64,000 nucleotides of DNA from Lacinutrix sp. Hel_I_90 (GTDB lineage Bacteria > Bacteroidota > Bacteroidia > Flavobacteriales > Flavobacteriaceae). The notes under the pieces were generated by a model. The model searched no databases. It was not told the origin of the DNA and was given only the letters and a program-made list of their open reading frames with translations. Shown piece by piece: positions 17,571-25,620 of the stretch. The translations under genes and the position numbers were made by a program. The first letter of the stretch is position 1; every line of letters begins with the position of its first letter. Where the stretch lies: positions 2,716,501-2,780,500 of the forward strand of contig NZ_JYNQ01000001.1 of NCBI RefSeq assembly GCF_000934685.1, in the 5' to 3' direction.

Positions 17571-18467
17571 TTATTTTTTAAATTTTAAAGGATACAGTTC
17601 TTGATGAATAAAATTTTTCGGGAAATCTTCGTCGCCACTAAATCCCAGTTCAATAGTTTTGCCATTGTAAGGTACGTGATTGGTGTTAAATATAAAATCC
17701 CAAACACTTAATGTTAAGCCAAAATTCACTCCATATTTTGCTTTTTCAGGTAATTTTTTAGCGTGATGCCAAATGTGCATTTTTGGATTATTAAATACAT
17801 ACTTTAAAACACCATAATCCCAGCCCAGATTTGCATGATTTAAATGTCCAATAGCAATACTAAAAAAATGTACGATGGCAACATGTTGCGCATCAAAACC
17901 GCCAATTATAGCGATTGGAATGTAAAGAAGGGACTTATAAACGATAGGCTCCATCCAATGGTAGCGCAAATGCGCGGCAAACCCCATTTCTTTAACACTA
18001 TGATGTACTTTGTGAAAATTCCATAGAAAAGGTATACGATGTAATAACCTGTGCGTGTTCCATTGTGTAAAATCGCTAACAATAAAAAAGATAAGCAAGC
18101 CTAGCCAAAGTGGGAGTTTATCGACATCGAATAGTTGAAAATTTGATACTGAGAGTCCAACGAGTCCAAGGATATCATTAAAAAATTCAGAGGCTGTTTC
18201 TGATAATGCAATGAGTATCATTAAATTCAGTAAAAAGAAATTAAAGAACATATAAAAGGTGTCCAACCAAAAATCTTTTCTAAATATGGACTGTTGTTTT
18301 CGCCAAGGGAAAATGATTTCAAGAATCCAAACGAAAAGAGAAATGGCAATCAAGCCATAAAAATAGTTATCCCAATGGTTAATAGTGATAATCTCATTTT
18401 TGAGATAATTCCAGTAACCAGAATACGCATTTTTAATGATATCTAAATATTTTTCGATAGGGTTCAA
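17571..18467 (-). CDS. Fatty acid hydroxylase / sterol desaturase-like di-iron membrane enzyme
   Basis: 298 residues with about five membrane helices and the histidine clusters of the fatty acid hydroxylase superfamily: HRLLH with FHKVHHS in the middle, HFFSIAIGHLNHANL, and MHIWHH near residue 250. These bind a di-iron centre that uses oxygen to hydroxylate or desaturate a lipid. Bacterial members act on carotenoids, ceramide-like lipids or other acyl chains, so the substrate is not fixed by the fold. It lies 2 bp after the PiT gene, so it is tightly cotranscribed. In this setting it could modify the lipid part of an arsenolipid; that is a hypothesis. Confidence 0.85.
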   Translation of the reverse strand: MNPIEKYLDIIKNAYSGYWNYLKNEIITINHWDNYFYGLIAISLFVWILEIIFPWRKQQSIFRKDFWLDTFYMFFNFFLLNLMILIALSETASEFFNDILGLVGLSVSNFQLFDVDKLPLWLGLLIFFIVSDFTQWNTHRLLHRIPFLWNFHKVHHSVKEMGFAAHLRYHWMEPIVYKSLLYIPIAIIGGFDAQHVAIVHFFSIAIGHLNHANLGWDYGVLKYVFNNPKMHIWHHAKKLPEKAKYGVNFGLTLSVWDFIFNTNHVPYNGKTIELGFSGDEDFPKNFIHQELYPLKFKK

Positions 18468-18469
18468 GA

Positions 18470-19585
18470 TTAAGACAGTGTTTCTAATACTTTAAATAGT
18501 AAGCCACTTACAATAGCTGCCATTGGAAGTGTTAGTAACCAAGATAATAATATTTTACCAATCATTCTATAATCGGCTTTTTTAGTCACGGTTCCAATTC
18601 CAAAAATTGAGCCTACAGATACATGTGTTGTAGAAACTGGCATACCATGAATACTTGCAGTTGTTACTAATAAACCAGTAACCATATTTGCAGTAAATCC
18701 CTGACCAGAATTCATAGGGGTTATTTTTTTGCTCATGGTTACGCCTACTTTTTTTGAATTAAGTAATCCACCAACAGCCATAACAAGCGCAATGATAATC
18801 ATACTCCATTTAATATCCATAGCATTGATTATTAATAGTAAACCTACAATTTTCGGAGTATCGTTTAAGCCACGGGCGAAACTAACAATTCCAGCACTTA
18901 AGTAATGAAGTGTATCTAGTACTTTTTGAGCGCTTAGTCCAAAAATTAGGCCATCATAAGTTTCTGTTTTGTTATTTATGGAGGCTTCTATTGTTGTATT
19001 CGTTTTTAAAGTCGCGGTATTATCCATGTTATAAGACGCAATTTCAGGCGTGTGTTTTTCATGAATATTAAGGTTTGTCTTTTTTGTAATGTGTAGTTTT
19101 TTTCTAAAAAATCTAAAAATAAGGTAAGCAATAAAACTAACTAAGGCAGCCATTAAGGGGCTTACAATTAACGGCATTAAAAAAGTGCCACCTAATTTTA
19201 CGAAATTAAATTGCGAGCCAACAGCCATAATACCTGCGCCAAATAAAGCGCCAACCAAACTGTGAGTTGTAGAAATAGGCATGCCTATTTTAGTTGCAAT
19301 AAATACAGTTAAAGCAGCACCAAATGCAATAGAAATTGCAAAAATAGGCATGGTTATTAATTCATTTGGCACTAGTCCTTTACCAGAAAAGTTTTTAACT
19401 AATGCGTTAGCAAAAAAAATGGCAGTTACAGATCCAGTGAAGGTTGTAACAGTAGCCCAATTTATTGCTTTTTTATAATTAGTTGTACCACTTCCAAAGA
19501 GCGTTGCTACACCCTTGAAATTATCATTAGCCCCATTACTATATGCTAAGAAACATGCAGAAATAAACAGTAAAATTAAAATCAT
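18470..19585 (-). CDS. PiT-family inorganic phosphate (arsenate) transporter
   Basis: 371 residues, about ten helices, with the two inverted PiT signatures: SNGANDNFKGVATLFGS near the N-terminus and ARGLNDTPKIVGLLL in the second half. GMPISTTHSLVG and GMPVSTTHVSVG repeat in each half, as expected. The hydrophilic loop between halves is long (about 175-215) and poorly conserved. PiT carriers import phosphate by ion symport and do not exclude arsenate well. Its place between arsM and the hydroxylase gene fits either supply of arsenate or replacement of phosphate uptake under arsenate stress. Confidence 0.92.
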   Translation of the reverse strand: MILILLFISACFLAYSNGANDNFKGVATLFGSGTTNYKKAINWATVTTFTGSVTAIFFANALVKNFSGKGLVPNELITMPIFAISIAFGAALTVFIATKIGMPISTTHSLVGALFGAGIMAVGSQFNFVKLGGTFLMPLIVSPLMAALVSFIAYLIFRFFRKKLHITKKTNLNIHEKHTPEIASYNMDNTATLKTNTTIEASINNKTETYDGLIFGLSAQKVLDTLHYLSAGIVSFARGLNDTPKIVGLLLIINAMDIKWSMIIIALVMAVGGLLNSKKVGVTMSKKITPMNSGQGFTANMVTGLLVTTASIHGMPVSTTHVSVGSIFGIGTVTKKADYRMIGKILLSWLLTLPMAAIVSGLLFKVLETLS

Positions 19586-19659
19586 AGTTAGGGCTTTTGT
19601 TTTTTATAGATCGTTGTTCCTTCTATACTAATGATAAAAAAATAAATTAGGATTATGGT

Positions 19660-20628
19660 CTAGCAACATCCACCACCATCGTAATGGAAAGTCGATTCGC
19701 TAATAAAAATATCATCTCTTCCTAAATCAGAAAGAGCTCCAGCTGTTTTATCGCAAATAGCGATAGGTTGGTTTTTTAGTAAGATGTGGCCTTTATTATC
19801 ATCGAAAAAATCCTGATTACCATAATAAATAGCGGCTTTCCCTGTAAAAACACAAGGCCCATCTTCTGGCATTGGATCTTTAATAGCAGCTACTTCTATA
19901 GATTCAATATAAATGAGTTCTTCAGTTGGATAATTTTTAGGATCTAAGATTCTGTATGGTTTTCTAGCTCGAATTTCAATAGTACCAAAACCAGCATCGG
20001 TTAATGCTTTTACGTATTCTGCTATTGGTAGACTGCCACTTAAACATAGGGCACGCAATCTATCATCGTTACGTAAAGTGTCATTCATTTCTTGTTCACA
20101 AGTAGGATCACTCATTACTAATTTACCATGTGGTTTCAAAACACGGTACATTTCTTCGATGGCTTTCTTTAAATCTTCAGCTTTAAAAATGTTGAATAAA
20201 CAGTTTTGTGCAGCAACATCAATAGAGTTGTCTTCTACATTAAGGTTTAAAGCGTCTCCTTTTATAAGATCTACAAAGTCACTTTTAAACCAATCATTTT
20301 GAGCCTCTGCTTCGATAAAGTTTTTACGTGAGGCCTCCAACATCTCATCAACCACATCAATACCAATGACACCACCTTTTTGACGATTAAAATAGGCGAA
20401 TTGTAACAGTTCCATACCACCACCAACGCCAACATATAACATTTTAGGATTGTTAGTTAAATCGCGAGCATTCACTGTACTCCCACAACCATAGTTCATT
20501 TCCTGCATGATACGCGGAATTTTTAAACCAGGTAACTCCCAGATAGGATTGGTTGTACAGCATAGACCAACGTCTGGGGTTAATGCTGCTTCTTTATATA
20601 AATCGTTTGTTGCGTCTAAGTAACTCAT
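19660..20628 (-). CDS. arsM: ArsM-type arsenite S-adenosylmethionine methyltransferase
   Basis: 322 residues, class I methyltransferase with the SAM-binding segment VGVGGGMELLQF near 66-77. Cysteines expected for trivalent arsenic binding are visible: GLCCTT near 22-25, NYGCGST near 46-52, AQNC near 140 and DPTCEQ near 180; the protein also ends GGGCC. ArsM methylates As(III) stepwise to mono- and dimethyl arsenicals, and dimethylarsenical is the substrate for ArsS. The setting, with ArsS, PNP and both transferases, supports the arsenosugar-specific branch. Which cysteines are catalytic needs alignment. Confidence 0.88.
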   Translation of the reverse strand: MSYLDATNDLYKEAALTPDVGLCCTTNPIWELPGLKIPRIMQEMNYGCGSTVNARDLTNNPKMLYVGVGGGMELLQFAYFNRQKGGVIGIDVVDEMLEASRKNFIEAEAQNDWFKSDFVDLIKGDALNLNVEDNSIDVAAQNCLFNIFKAEDLKKAIEEMYRVLKPHGKLVMSDPTCEQEMNDTLRNDDRLRALCLSGSLPIAEYVKALTDAGFGTIEIRARKPYRILDPKNYPTEELIYIESIEVAAIKDPMPEDGPCVFTGKAAIYYGNQDFFDDNKGHILLKNQPIAICDKTAGALSDLGRDDIFISESTFHYDGGGCC

Positions 20629-20651
20629 ATTTTTTAGTTTGAAATGTTAAG

Positions 20652-20683
20652 TTTTCAGTTTACAGTTTCAGTGTGACTGAAAA
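20652..20683 (-). repeat. Inverted repeat between the PNP and arsM genes
   Basis: TTTTCAGT (20652-20659) is matched by ACTGAAAA (20676-20683) around a 16-base loop. It lies in the 82-bp gap between PNP and arsM and could be an RNA processing or attenuation hairpin. No T-run follows on the minus strand, so it is not a clear terminator. Confidence 0.35.
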
Positions 20684-20710
20684 TTGCTTATTGAAGACTG
20701 CTTACTAGTT

Positions 20711-21523
20711 TTAAATTGTTTTTATTAATTCTTTAAAAAGGGTAATCATATTAGGTTCTGCTTTTGCCGCCATAGCAATAATTTCAGCAATATCTACAGG
20801 TTTTAGATGCTCTGGGTCGCATTCATCTGTTAAAACAGACACAGCAGCCACTTTTAAATTGAGATGATTGGCGACTATAATTTCAGGTACGGTGCTCATC
20901 CCCACAGCATCTGCACCAATAATTTTTAGCATTCGGTACTCTGCCCTTGTTTCAAGTTGGGGTCCAAAAACGCTAGCATATACGCCTTTGTGCAATGTGA
21001 TGTTATTTGCTTTTGCTATGGTTTCAAATTTGGTGTTTATACTCATGTCATAAGGTGCACTCATATCTGTAAAACGTTCGCCTAAAGCTTCAACTCCTTT
21101 AAAAGCTAATGGGGAATTGCCTTGTAGATTAATATGGTCGTCTATGAGCATCAATTCTCCTTTCTTGAAATTGAGATTTATTGCCCCGGCGGCATTAGAA
21201 ACTAACAACGTTTTAATGCCCAATTTTTCCATAACACGCACAGGATAGGTAACGTCTTGAAGCGTATAACCTTCGTATAAATGAAAACGGCCTTGCATAA
21301 CAATTACGGTTTTACCTTCTAAGGTTCCGTAGATTAATTTTCCTTTATGGAACTCCACTGTTGCCGTAGGAAAATGTGGAATATCGTTATAGCTTACTTG
21401 TTCAATAACTTCAATTTCATTAGTAAATTGACCTAATCCAGTTCCTAGAATAATTCCAATTTCAGGTTTCTCAAAGCCTTTATTTTGTAAATACTCGACT
21501 GTTTTATTAATGTAATTAATCAT
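20711..21523 (-). CDS. punA: Purine nucleoside phosphorylase
   Basis: 270 residues of the trimeric PNP family (inosine/guanosine type). Seen: IILGTGLGQF near 23-32 (phosphate loop), MQGRFHLYEGY near 75-85, VSNAAGAIN near 108-116 and GPQLETRAEYRM with VGMSTVPE in the C-terminal third. It cleaves the glycosidic bond of purine nucleosides with phosphate. In this operon it may release adenine from the 5'-deoxy-5'-dimethylarsinoyl adenosine made by ArsS, giving the ribosyl arsenosugar core; this is inferred from context. It overlaps the upstream transferase gene by 8 bp. Confidence 0.92.
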   Translation of the reverse strand: MINYINKTVEYLQNKGFEKPEIGIILGTGLGQFTNEIEVIEQVSYNDIPHFPTATVEFHKGKLIYGTLEGKTVIVMQGRFHLYEGYTLQDVTYPVRVMEKLGIKTLLVSNAAGAINLNFKKGELMLIDDHINLQGNSPLAFKGVEALGERFTDMSAPYDMSINTKFETIAKANNITLHKGVYASVFGPQLETRAEYRMLKIIGADAVGMSTVPEIIVANHLNLKVAAVSVLTDECDPEHLKPVDIAEIIAMAAKAEPNMITLFKELIKTI

Positions 21524-22130
21524 TCTGTTTTATAATATTTTGCAAAGGTTCAATATACTCCAAGTCTTCGTATAAATCAATATCATTTAAGATCTCAAGC
21601 AATCGGATTTTATTTTGTTTTAAATTTACAATTGTGTCATTAAAAACGGTTTCAGTGCCCCAGTTTTTATTTTTAAATATGGAAGCGTGCATCGTTTTCA
21701 TGCCTAATAAATAATAGCCTCCATCTTCTGCAGGTCCAATGACCACGTCATTTTCATCTAAAGCTATAAAGGCTTCATTAATATGGTTTGGTTGAAGATG
21801 AAACAAATCACTACCAACAATTACTATTTTCTCATAACCTTTATTAAAACCGTCCTCAAATGCTTTTTGCATGCGTTCACCTAAGTCGTCTCCAACTTGT
21901 TGGTACTTTTGAAAAGCCGACCCATCCCAAATGTCATTCTCTCTAACTTTAATAGAATAGTACACGGCCTTATCTGCGTCAATTTGTTTGATTACCTGTT
22001 TGGTATGTTGTAGCAAATACTTATAAACACGCAAAGCAGCTGCATCTCCAACTGTTTTAGCCAAACGTGTTTTACATTTGCCTAACTCTGGATTTCGAGT
22101 GAATGTTATGATAAGATTTCTTGAATTCAA
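21516..22130 (-). CDS. TIGR04282-family transferase (DUF2064, arsenosugar / rSAM-associated transferase 1)
   Basis: 204 residues with a nucleotidyltransferase-like GT-A fold. The start NLIITFTRNPELGKCKTRLAKTVGD holds the conserved lysine/arginine loop; IVGSDLFHLQP near 108-118 and GPAEDGGYYLLGM near 133-145 complete the DUF2064 pattern. The family was named rSAM/selenodomain-associated transferase 1 and is a regular partner of ArsS. By fold it may activate or move a sugar or alcohol phosphate. Its end overlaps the PNP start by 8 bp, so the two are translationally linked. Confidence 0.85.
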   Translation of the reverse strand: MNSRNLIITFTRNPELGKCKTRLAKTVGDAAALRVYKYLLQHTKQVIKQIDADKAVYYSIKVRENDIWDGSAFQKYQQVGDDLGERMQKAFEDGFNKGYEKIVIVGSDLFHLQPNHINEAFIALDENDVVIGPAEDGGYYLLGMKTMHASIFKNKNWGTETVFNDTIVNLKQNKIRLLEILNDIDLYEDLEYIEPLQNIIKQND

Positions 22131-22179
22131 TTCGTTTTATTTATTTGAGTGTATTGTAAAGGATACCGAGACTGTGAAT

Positions 22180-22692
22180 TTATTTTTTAGTGTCTTCAGT
22201 TTCATAAATTTTCTCACCGTTTTTCAGCCATTTGCTCCATGCTTTATTAAAAGTATGTACTTTCTCGGTTTCTTTCGCTTCCGAATCTATGAGACTAAAG
22301 CCTTTATTCTTCCATTCAAAAATACCGCCGTAAAGATTATAAACATTAGTGTAACCTGCCTTTTTTAATTTTTTACCAGTAGTTTCAGAACGAATACCGA
22401 GAGAACAATACACTACTATTTTTTCATTTTTATCTGGATATTTTTCTTGAATTGAATCAATGTTAAATGTATTATAACCAACAAAAACGGCCTCTTTTAA
22501 ATGGCTTACAGCATATTCTTGCGGCTCACGGGAATCAAAAATAATAGCTTTGGTTTTAGGCATGGCTAACGCTTCAACCGATATATAAGGCACCTCATTA
22601 GTATTGTGTTGTTTTAGTAAGGCATCGAGTGTTTTTTGTGCAATCGCTTCCACAGAGATAAAACTAAATAATAACAAAAAGAGGTGTTTCAT
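22180..22692 (-). CDS. Exported rhodanese-like sulfurtransferase
   Basis: 170 residues. A signal peptide (MKHLFLLLFSFISVEAIAQ) is followed by one rhodanese domain: DSREPQEY near 53-60 and the active-site loop YCSLGIRS with the catalytic cysteine at about 96. GGIFEWKNKG follows as expected. Rhodaneses move a sulfane sulfur or act on related oxyanions; some act on arsenate. Being periplasmic and set between arsS and the transferase gene, it may handle thiolated arsenic species or serve as a thiol donor, but this is inference. Confidence 0.85.
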   Translation of the reverse strand: MKHLFLLLFSFISVEAIAQKTLDALLKQHNTNEVPYISVEALAMPKTKAIIFDSREPQEYAVSHLKEAVFVGYNTFNIDSIQEKYPDKNEKIVVYCSLGIRSETTGKKLKKAGYTNVYNLYGGIFEWKNKGFSLIDSEAKETEKVHTFNKAWSKWLKNGEKIYETEDTKK

Positions 22693-22720
22693 GAGCTACT
22701 TTGAAGTTTAAGTACTTATA

Positions 22721-23788
22721 TTAATCTGTTACAACACCTTGACAACTGCTTCCTGCGCCCGCTGTACACCCATAGCAGTGTTGGGAAATGACGATGTTTC
22801 TACCTTCTAATAAATCTTCTTGGTATTGCGAAATGTGTTTTGATTTGCTATTCACTGGTAGCGCTAACATCTGGTTAAAATCACAATCATATAAATAACC
22901 GTCCCAACTTACTGAAAGTGTATTGGTGCACATCACGTTTTTTACAGCAGCGGGATTGTAAGCGTCTACTAGGGCGTGCATATAATCTTCATAATTTTCT
23001 GATGCAATTAAATAATCCAAAAAACGAGCAATTGGTAAATTGGTGATGGCAAATAAATTATGAAATTGAATATCAAAATCTTCTTTCAGGGCTTTTTTGA
23101 AATCTTTTTCCATGGTGGCCTGATTTCCTGGTAAATAGGCGCCATTTGGATTGTAAACTAAGTCGAGTTTTAAATCACTGTCCGGCATGCCATAGCCTCT
23201 GGCATTTAATTCTTGTAGGGCTTTAATAGATAAGTCAAAAACCCCTTCGCCTCTTTGTTTGTCGGTTTTGCCCCTGGTCCAGTGTGGCATAGACGACACC
23301 ACGTGTATGTTGTGTTTTTTAAAGAAATCGGGTAGGTCGTAATATTTTTTATTGGCGCGAATAATAGTTAAGTTAGAGCGTACAATAAAATCTTTAACGC
23401 CAACTTTGGACGCTTCTTCTACAAACCACCTAAAGTGCGGATTCATTTCAGGAGCGCCACCCGTTAAATCCAGGGTATGAGCGCCTGTTGTTTTAATAAC
23501 CTCGAGAATTTGCTGCATGGTTTCCCTTGTCATGATCTCTTTTCTGTCTGGACCGGCATCTACATGACAATGTTCACATACTTGATTACACATATAACCA
23601 ACATTGATTTGTAGAATTTCAAGCTTTTTTGCTTTTAAAGGAAACTGGTTGGTTTCAGAAATTTTATCTTTAAACTTAGGTAATTCACCACTTTGAAAAA
23701 TACCATTAGAGAGTATTTCCAATTGTCTATTACTATTTGCTAAATCACTATCTCTTTTGTGTAGTGATTGTGTTTTTACTTTCGTCAT
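22721..23788 (-). CDS. arsS: ArsS, arsenosugar-biosynthesis radical SAM enzyme
   Basis: 355 residues. The radical SAM cluster motif CxxxCxxC is at about C67, C71, C74 (MCNQVCEHCHVDAG), followed by LDLTGGAPEMNPHF for SAM binding. A cysteine-rich C-terminal domain follows, with MCTNTLSVSWDG, YDCDFNQM and the end CYGCTAGAGSSCQG (cysteines near 338, 341, 349). This is the TIGR04167 radical SAM/Cys-rich family, which adds a 5'-deoxyadenosyl group to dimethylarsenical. Some homologues carry selenocysteine in this tail; here the position is plain cysteine and the gene stops at TAA. It follows the peroxidase-like gene after 117 bp and leads the rest of the operon. Confidence 0.9.
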   Translation of the reverse strand: MTKVKTQSLHKRDSDLANSNRQLEILSNGIFQSGELPKFKDKISETNQFPLKAKKLEILQINVGYMCNQVCEHCHVDAGPDRKEIMTRETMQQILEVIKTTGAHTLDLTGGAPEMNPHFRWFVEEASKVGVKDFIVRSNLTIIRANKKYYDLPDFFKKHNIHVVSSMPHWTRGKTDKQRGEGVFDLSIKALQELNARGYGMPDSDLKLDLVYNPNGAYLPGNQATMEKDFKKALKEDFDIQFHNLFAITNLPIARFLDYLIASENYEDYMHALVDAYNPAAVKNVMCTNTLSVSWDGYLYDCDFNQMLALPVNSKSKHISQYQEDLLEGRNIVISQHCYGCTAGAGSSCQGVVTD

Positions 23789-23905
23789 TAATTATGTTTT
23801 ACATAATCTTTACGTAAAATTTGTAAAGTAAGTTTTGTTTTCGGGACTATTTTTGGGTATTCAACTTAGTGAAAACCTATTTATTCGTTAAAAACTATAG
23901 GGCGC

Positions 23906-24241
23906 TTACATTTCAAGTTTATTAACTTTATTCATCATTTGTACCCCGTGTACTAATGTGGCACCACTTTTAATAGCAGCACCCACATGTAAGGCTTCCA
24001 TCATTTCTTCCTTAGTAATGCCGCGTTGTAAACCGTCTTTTGTATAGGCGTCAATGCAATACGGGCACTGTTCTGTATGTGCCACCGCTAGGGCTATTAA
24101 CGATTTTTCTCGTGCTGTAAGTGCCCCTTCTTCAAAGACTTTCCCGTAATAATCGAAAAATTTATCGCCTAATTCCTGATTCCATTCGCTTATTTTTCCA
24201 AATTTTCTAAGGTCAGCCGGATCATAATATGTTTTCTGCAT
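23906..24241 (-). CDS. AhpD-like protein, arsenosugar-associated peroxidase-like
   Basis: 111 residues of the carboxymuconolactone decarboxylase/AhpD fold. The redox motif EQCPYC has cysteines at about 59 and 62, with a histidine four residues before the first cysteine and another near 85 (ALHVGAAI). The family member next to ArsS genes is annotated as an arsenosugar-associated peroxidase-like protein. It may reduce pentavalent arsenicals or peroxides with its dithiol; not proved by sequence. It is the first gene of the operon; a weak -7 box (TATCTTAG, 24265-24258 on the minus strand) lies 17 bp upstream. Confidence 0.85.
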   Translation of the reverse strand: MQKTYYDPADLRKFGKISEWNQELGDKFFDYYGKVFEEGALTAREKSLIALAVAHTEQCPYCIDAYTKDGLQRGITKEEMMEALHVGAAIKSGATLVHGVQMMNKVNKLEM

Positions 24242-24354
24242 GTTAATAAAATTTTAGCTAAGATATAAATCTAATGTCTAAAGTCGGAAATAGAAATCGT
24301 TCATAACAAATATTCCCATATATATTTTAAATTAGCACAATAAACAGTTTTATC

Positions 24355-25620
24355 ATGAATGATTACTTTTTTATAATAGCTATACTTGTAATATTAGCAG
24401 CAGCTTTTGGTTATATAAATGTGCGCTTTTTTAAGCTGCCAAATGCCATTGGTTTAATGTTGATTACGATTCTTTTTACCTTAGGTATTTTTGCAATAAG
24501 TTATTTTGATTCTACACTTTTAGATGCCGAACGCTACATTATTAGACAAATTGATTTCAAGAGTGTTTTGTTAGATATTATGTTGAGTTTTTTACTGTTT
24601 GCAGGAGCCTTACATACCAATTTTGAACAGCTAAAAGTACAACGTTGGCCGGTATTGGTATTCTCAACTTTAGGGGTATTAGTGTCAACATTTTTAGTGG
24701 GTACAGTTGTGTATTTCATGCTGCAAATTATTGGGTTACAAGTGCAATTTATCTACTGTCTTTTATTTGGAGCATTAATTTCACCTACAGATCCTATCGC
24801 TGTTTTAGGAATCCTAAAAAAAGCGGGGGTTCCAAAAAAATTGGAAACCAAAATTGTAGGGGAATCTCTTTTTAATGATGGTGTTGGTGTTGTTATCTTT
24901 TTAACCATTTTTCAGATTGCCGATTTAGGTATTGCCAATATTGAAACCCTAGATGTTGCTAAACTTTTTGTTCAGGAAGTAATCGGTGGGATTCTTTTAG
25001 GTGGTGCTTTAGGTTGGATTACTTTTAGATTAATGCGGTCTATAGATGATTATGATATAGAAGTCATCATCACACTAGCTGCGGTTATGGGTGGTACATT
25101 ACTAGCGCACGAATTTCATGTTTCTGCACCACTAGCAGTGGTTACAGCGGGTTTAATTATTGGAAACGATACGGTTAGAAGTAGTGCCATGTCTGCAACT
25201 ACAGAAACCTATGTAGATAAGTTCTGGGAATTAATAGACATTTTATTAAATACGATTCTATTTGTTTTAATAGGTATGGAAATGTTGGTTCTGGCTTTAG
25301 AAGGAAAATATATTTTAGCAGGTTTATTAGCAATTCCAATAGTATTATTATGCCGTTACGCATCTTTATTACTACCCATCAATTTTTTCAAAAAGAAATT
25401 AAATTTTGTTCCAAAAACTAATCTGATTATGACCTGGGGAGGCTTGCGTGGGGGTATCTCTATTGCCTTGGCATTAGGTTTAACAGAGGCCATGCATCGG
25501 GATTTATTTTTGGTGGTTACTTATATTGTAGTCGTGTTCTCTATCTTGGTTCAAGGCTTAACCGTTGGTAAATTGGTGAAGAAAATTGAATTGAAATACG
25601 CTAAAACGGATAACCAATAG
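24355..25620 (+). CDS. CPA1-family sodium/proton antiporter (NhaP-like)
   Basis: 421 residues, about twelve helices. The core motifs of CPA1 exchangers are present: SPTDPIAVLGILK near 142-154 and GESLFNDGVGVV near 168-179, where the aspartate pairs carry the ion; WGGLRGGISIALAL near 360 is the conserved late helix. It exports sodium or potassium against protons at the inner membrane. It is divergent from the arsenosugar operon across 113 bp and convergent with the TamL gene, whose last 20 bp overlap its 3' end on the other strand. Confidence 0.92.
   Translation: MNDYFFIIAILVILAAAFGYINVRFFKLPNAIGLMLITILFTLGIFAISYFDSTLLDAERYIIRQIDFKSVLLDIMLSFLLFAGALHTNFEQLKVQRWPVLVFSTLGVLVSTFLVGTVVYFMLQIIGLQVQFIYCLLFGALISPTDPIAVLGILKKAGVPKKLETKIVGESLFNDGVGVVIFLTIFQIADLGIANIETLDVAKLFVQEVIGGILLGGALGWITFRLMRSIDDYDIEVIITLAAVMGGTLLAHEFHVSAPLAVVTAGLIIGNDTVRSSAMSATTETYVDKFWELIDILLNTILFVLIGMEMLVLALEGKYILAGLLAIPIVLLCRYASLLLPINFFKKKLNFVPKTNLIMTWGGLRGGISIALALGLTEAMHRDLFLVVTYIVVVFSILVQGLTVGKLVKKIELKYAKTDNQ

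Noticed and set aside
22680-22723. Possible selenocysteine readthrough at the end of arsS
   Set aside because: The stop is TAA, not TGA, and the tail already contains cysteine; no Sec signal is needed.
24258-24265. Promoter of the arsenosugar operon
   Set aside because: TATCTTAG is one base off consensus with no TTG partner, so it is mentioned with the first gene but not called as a feature.
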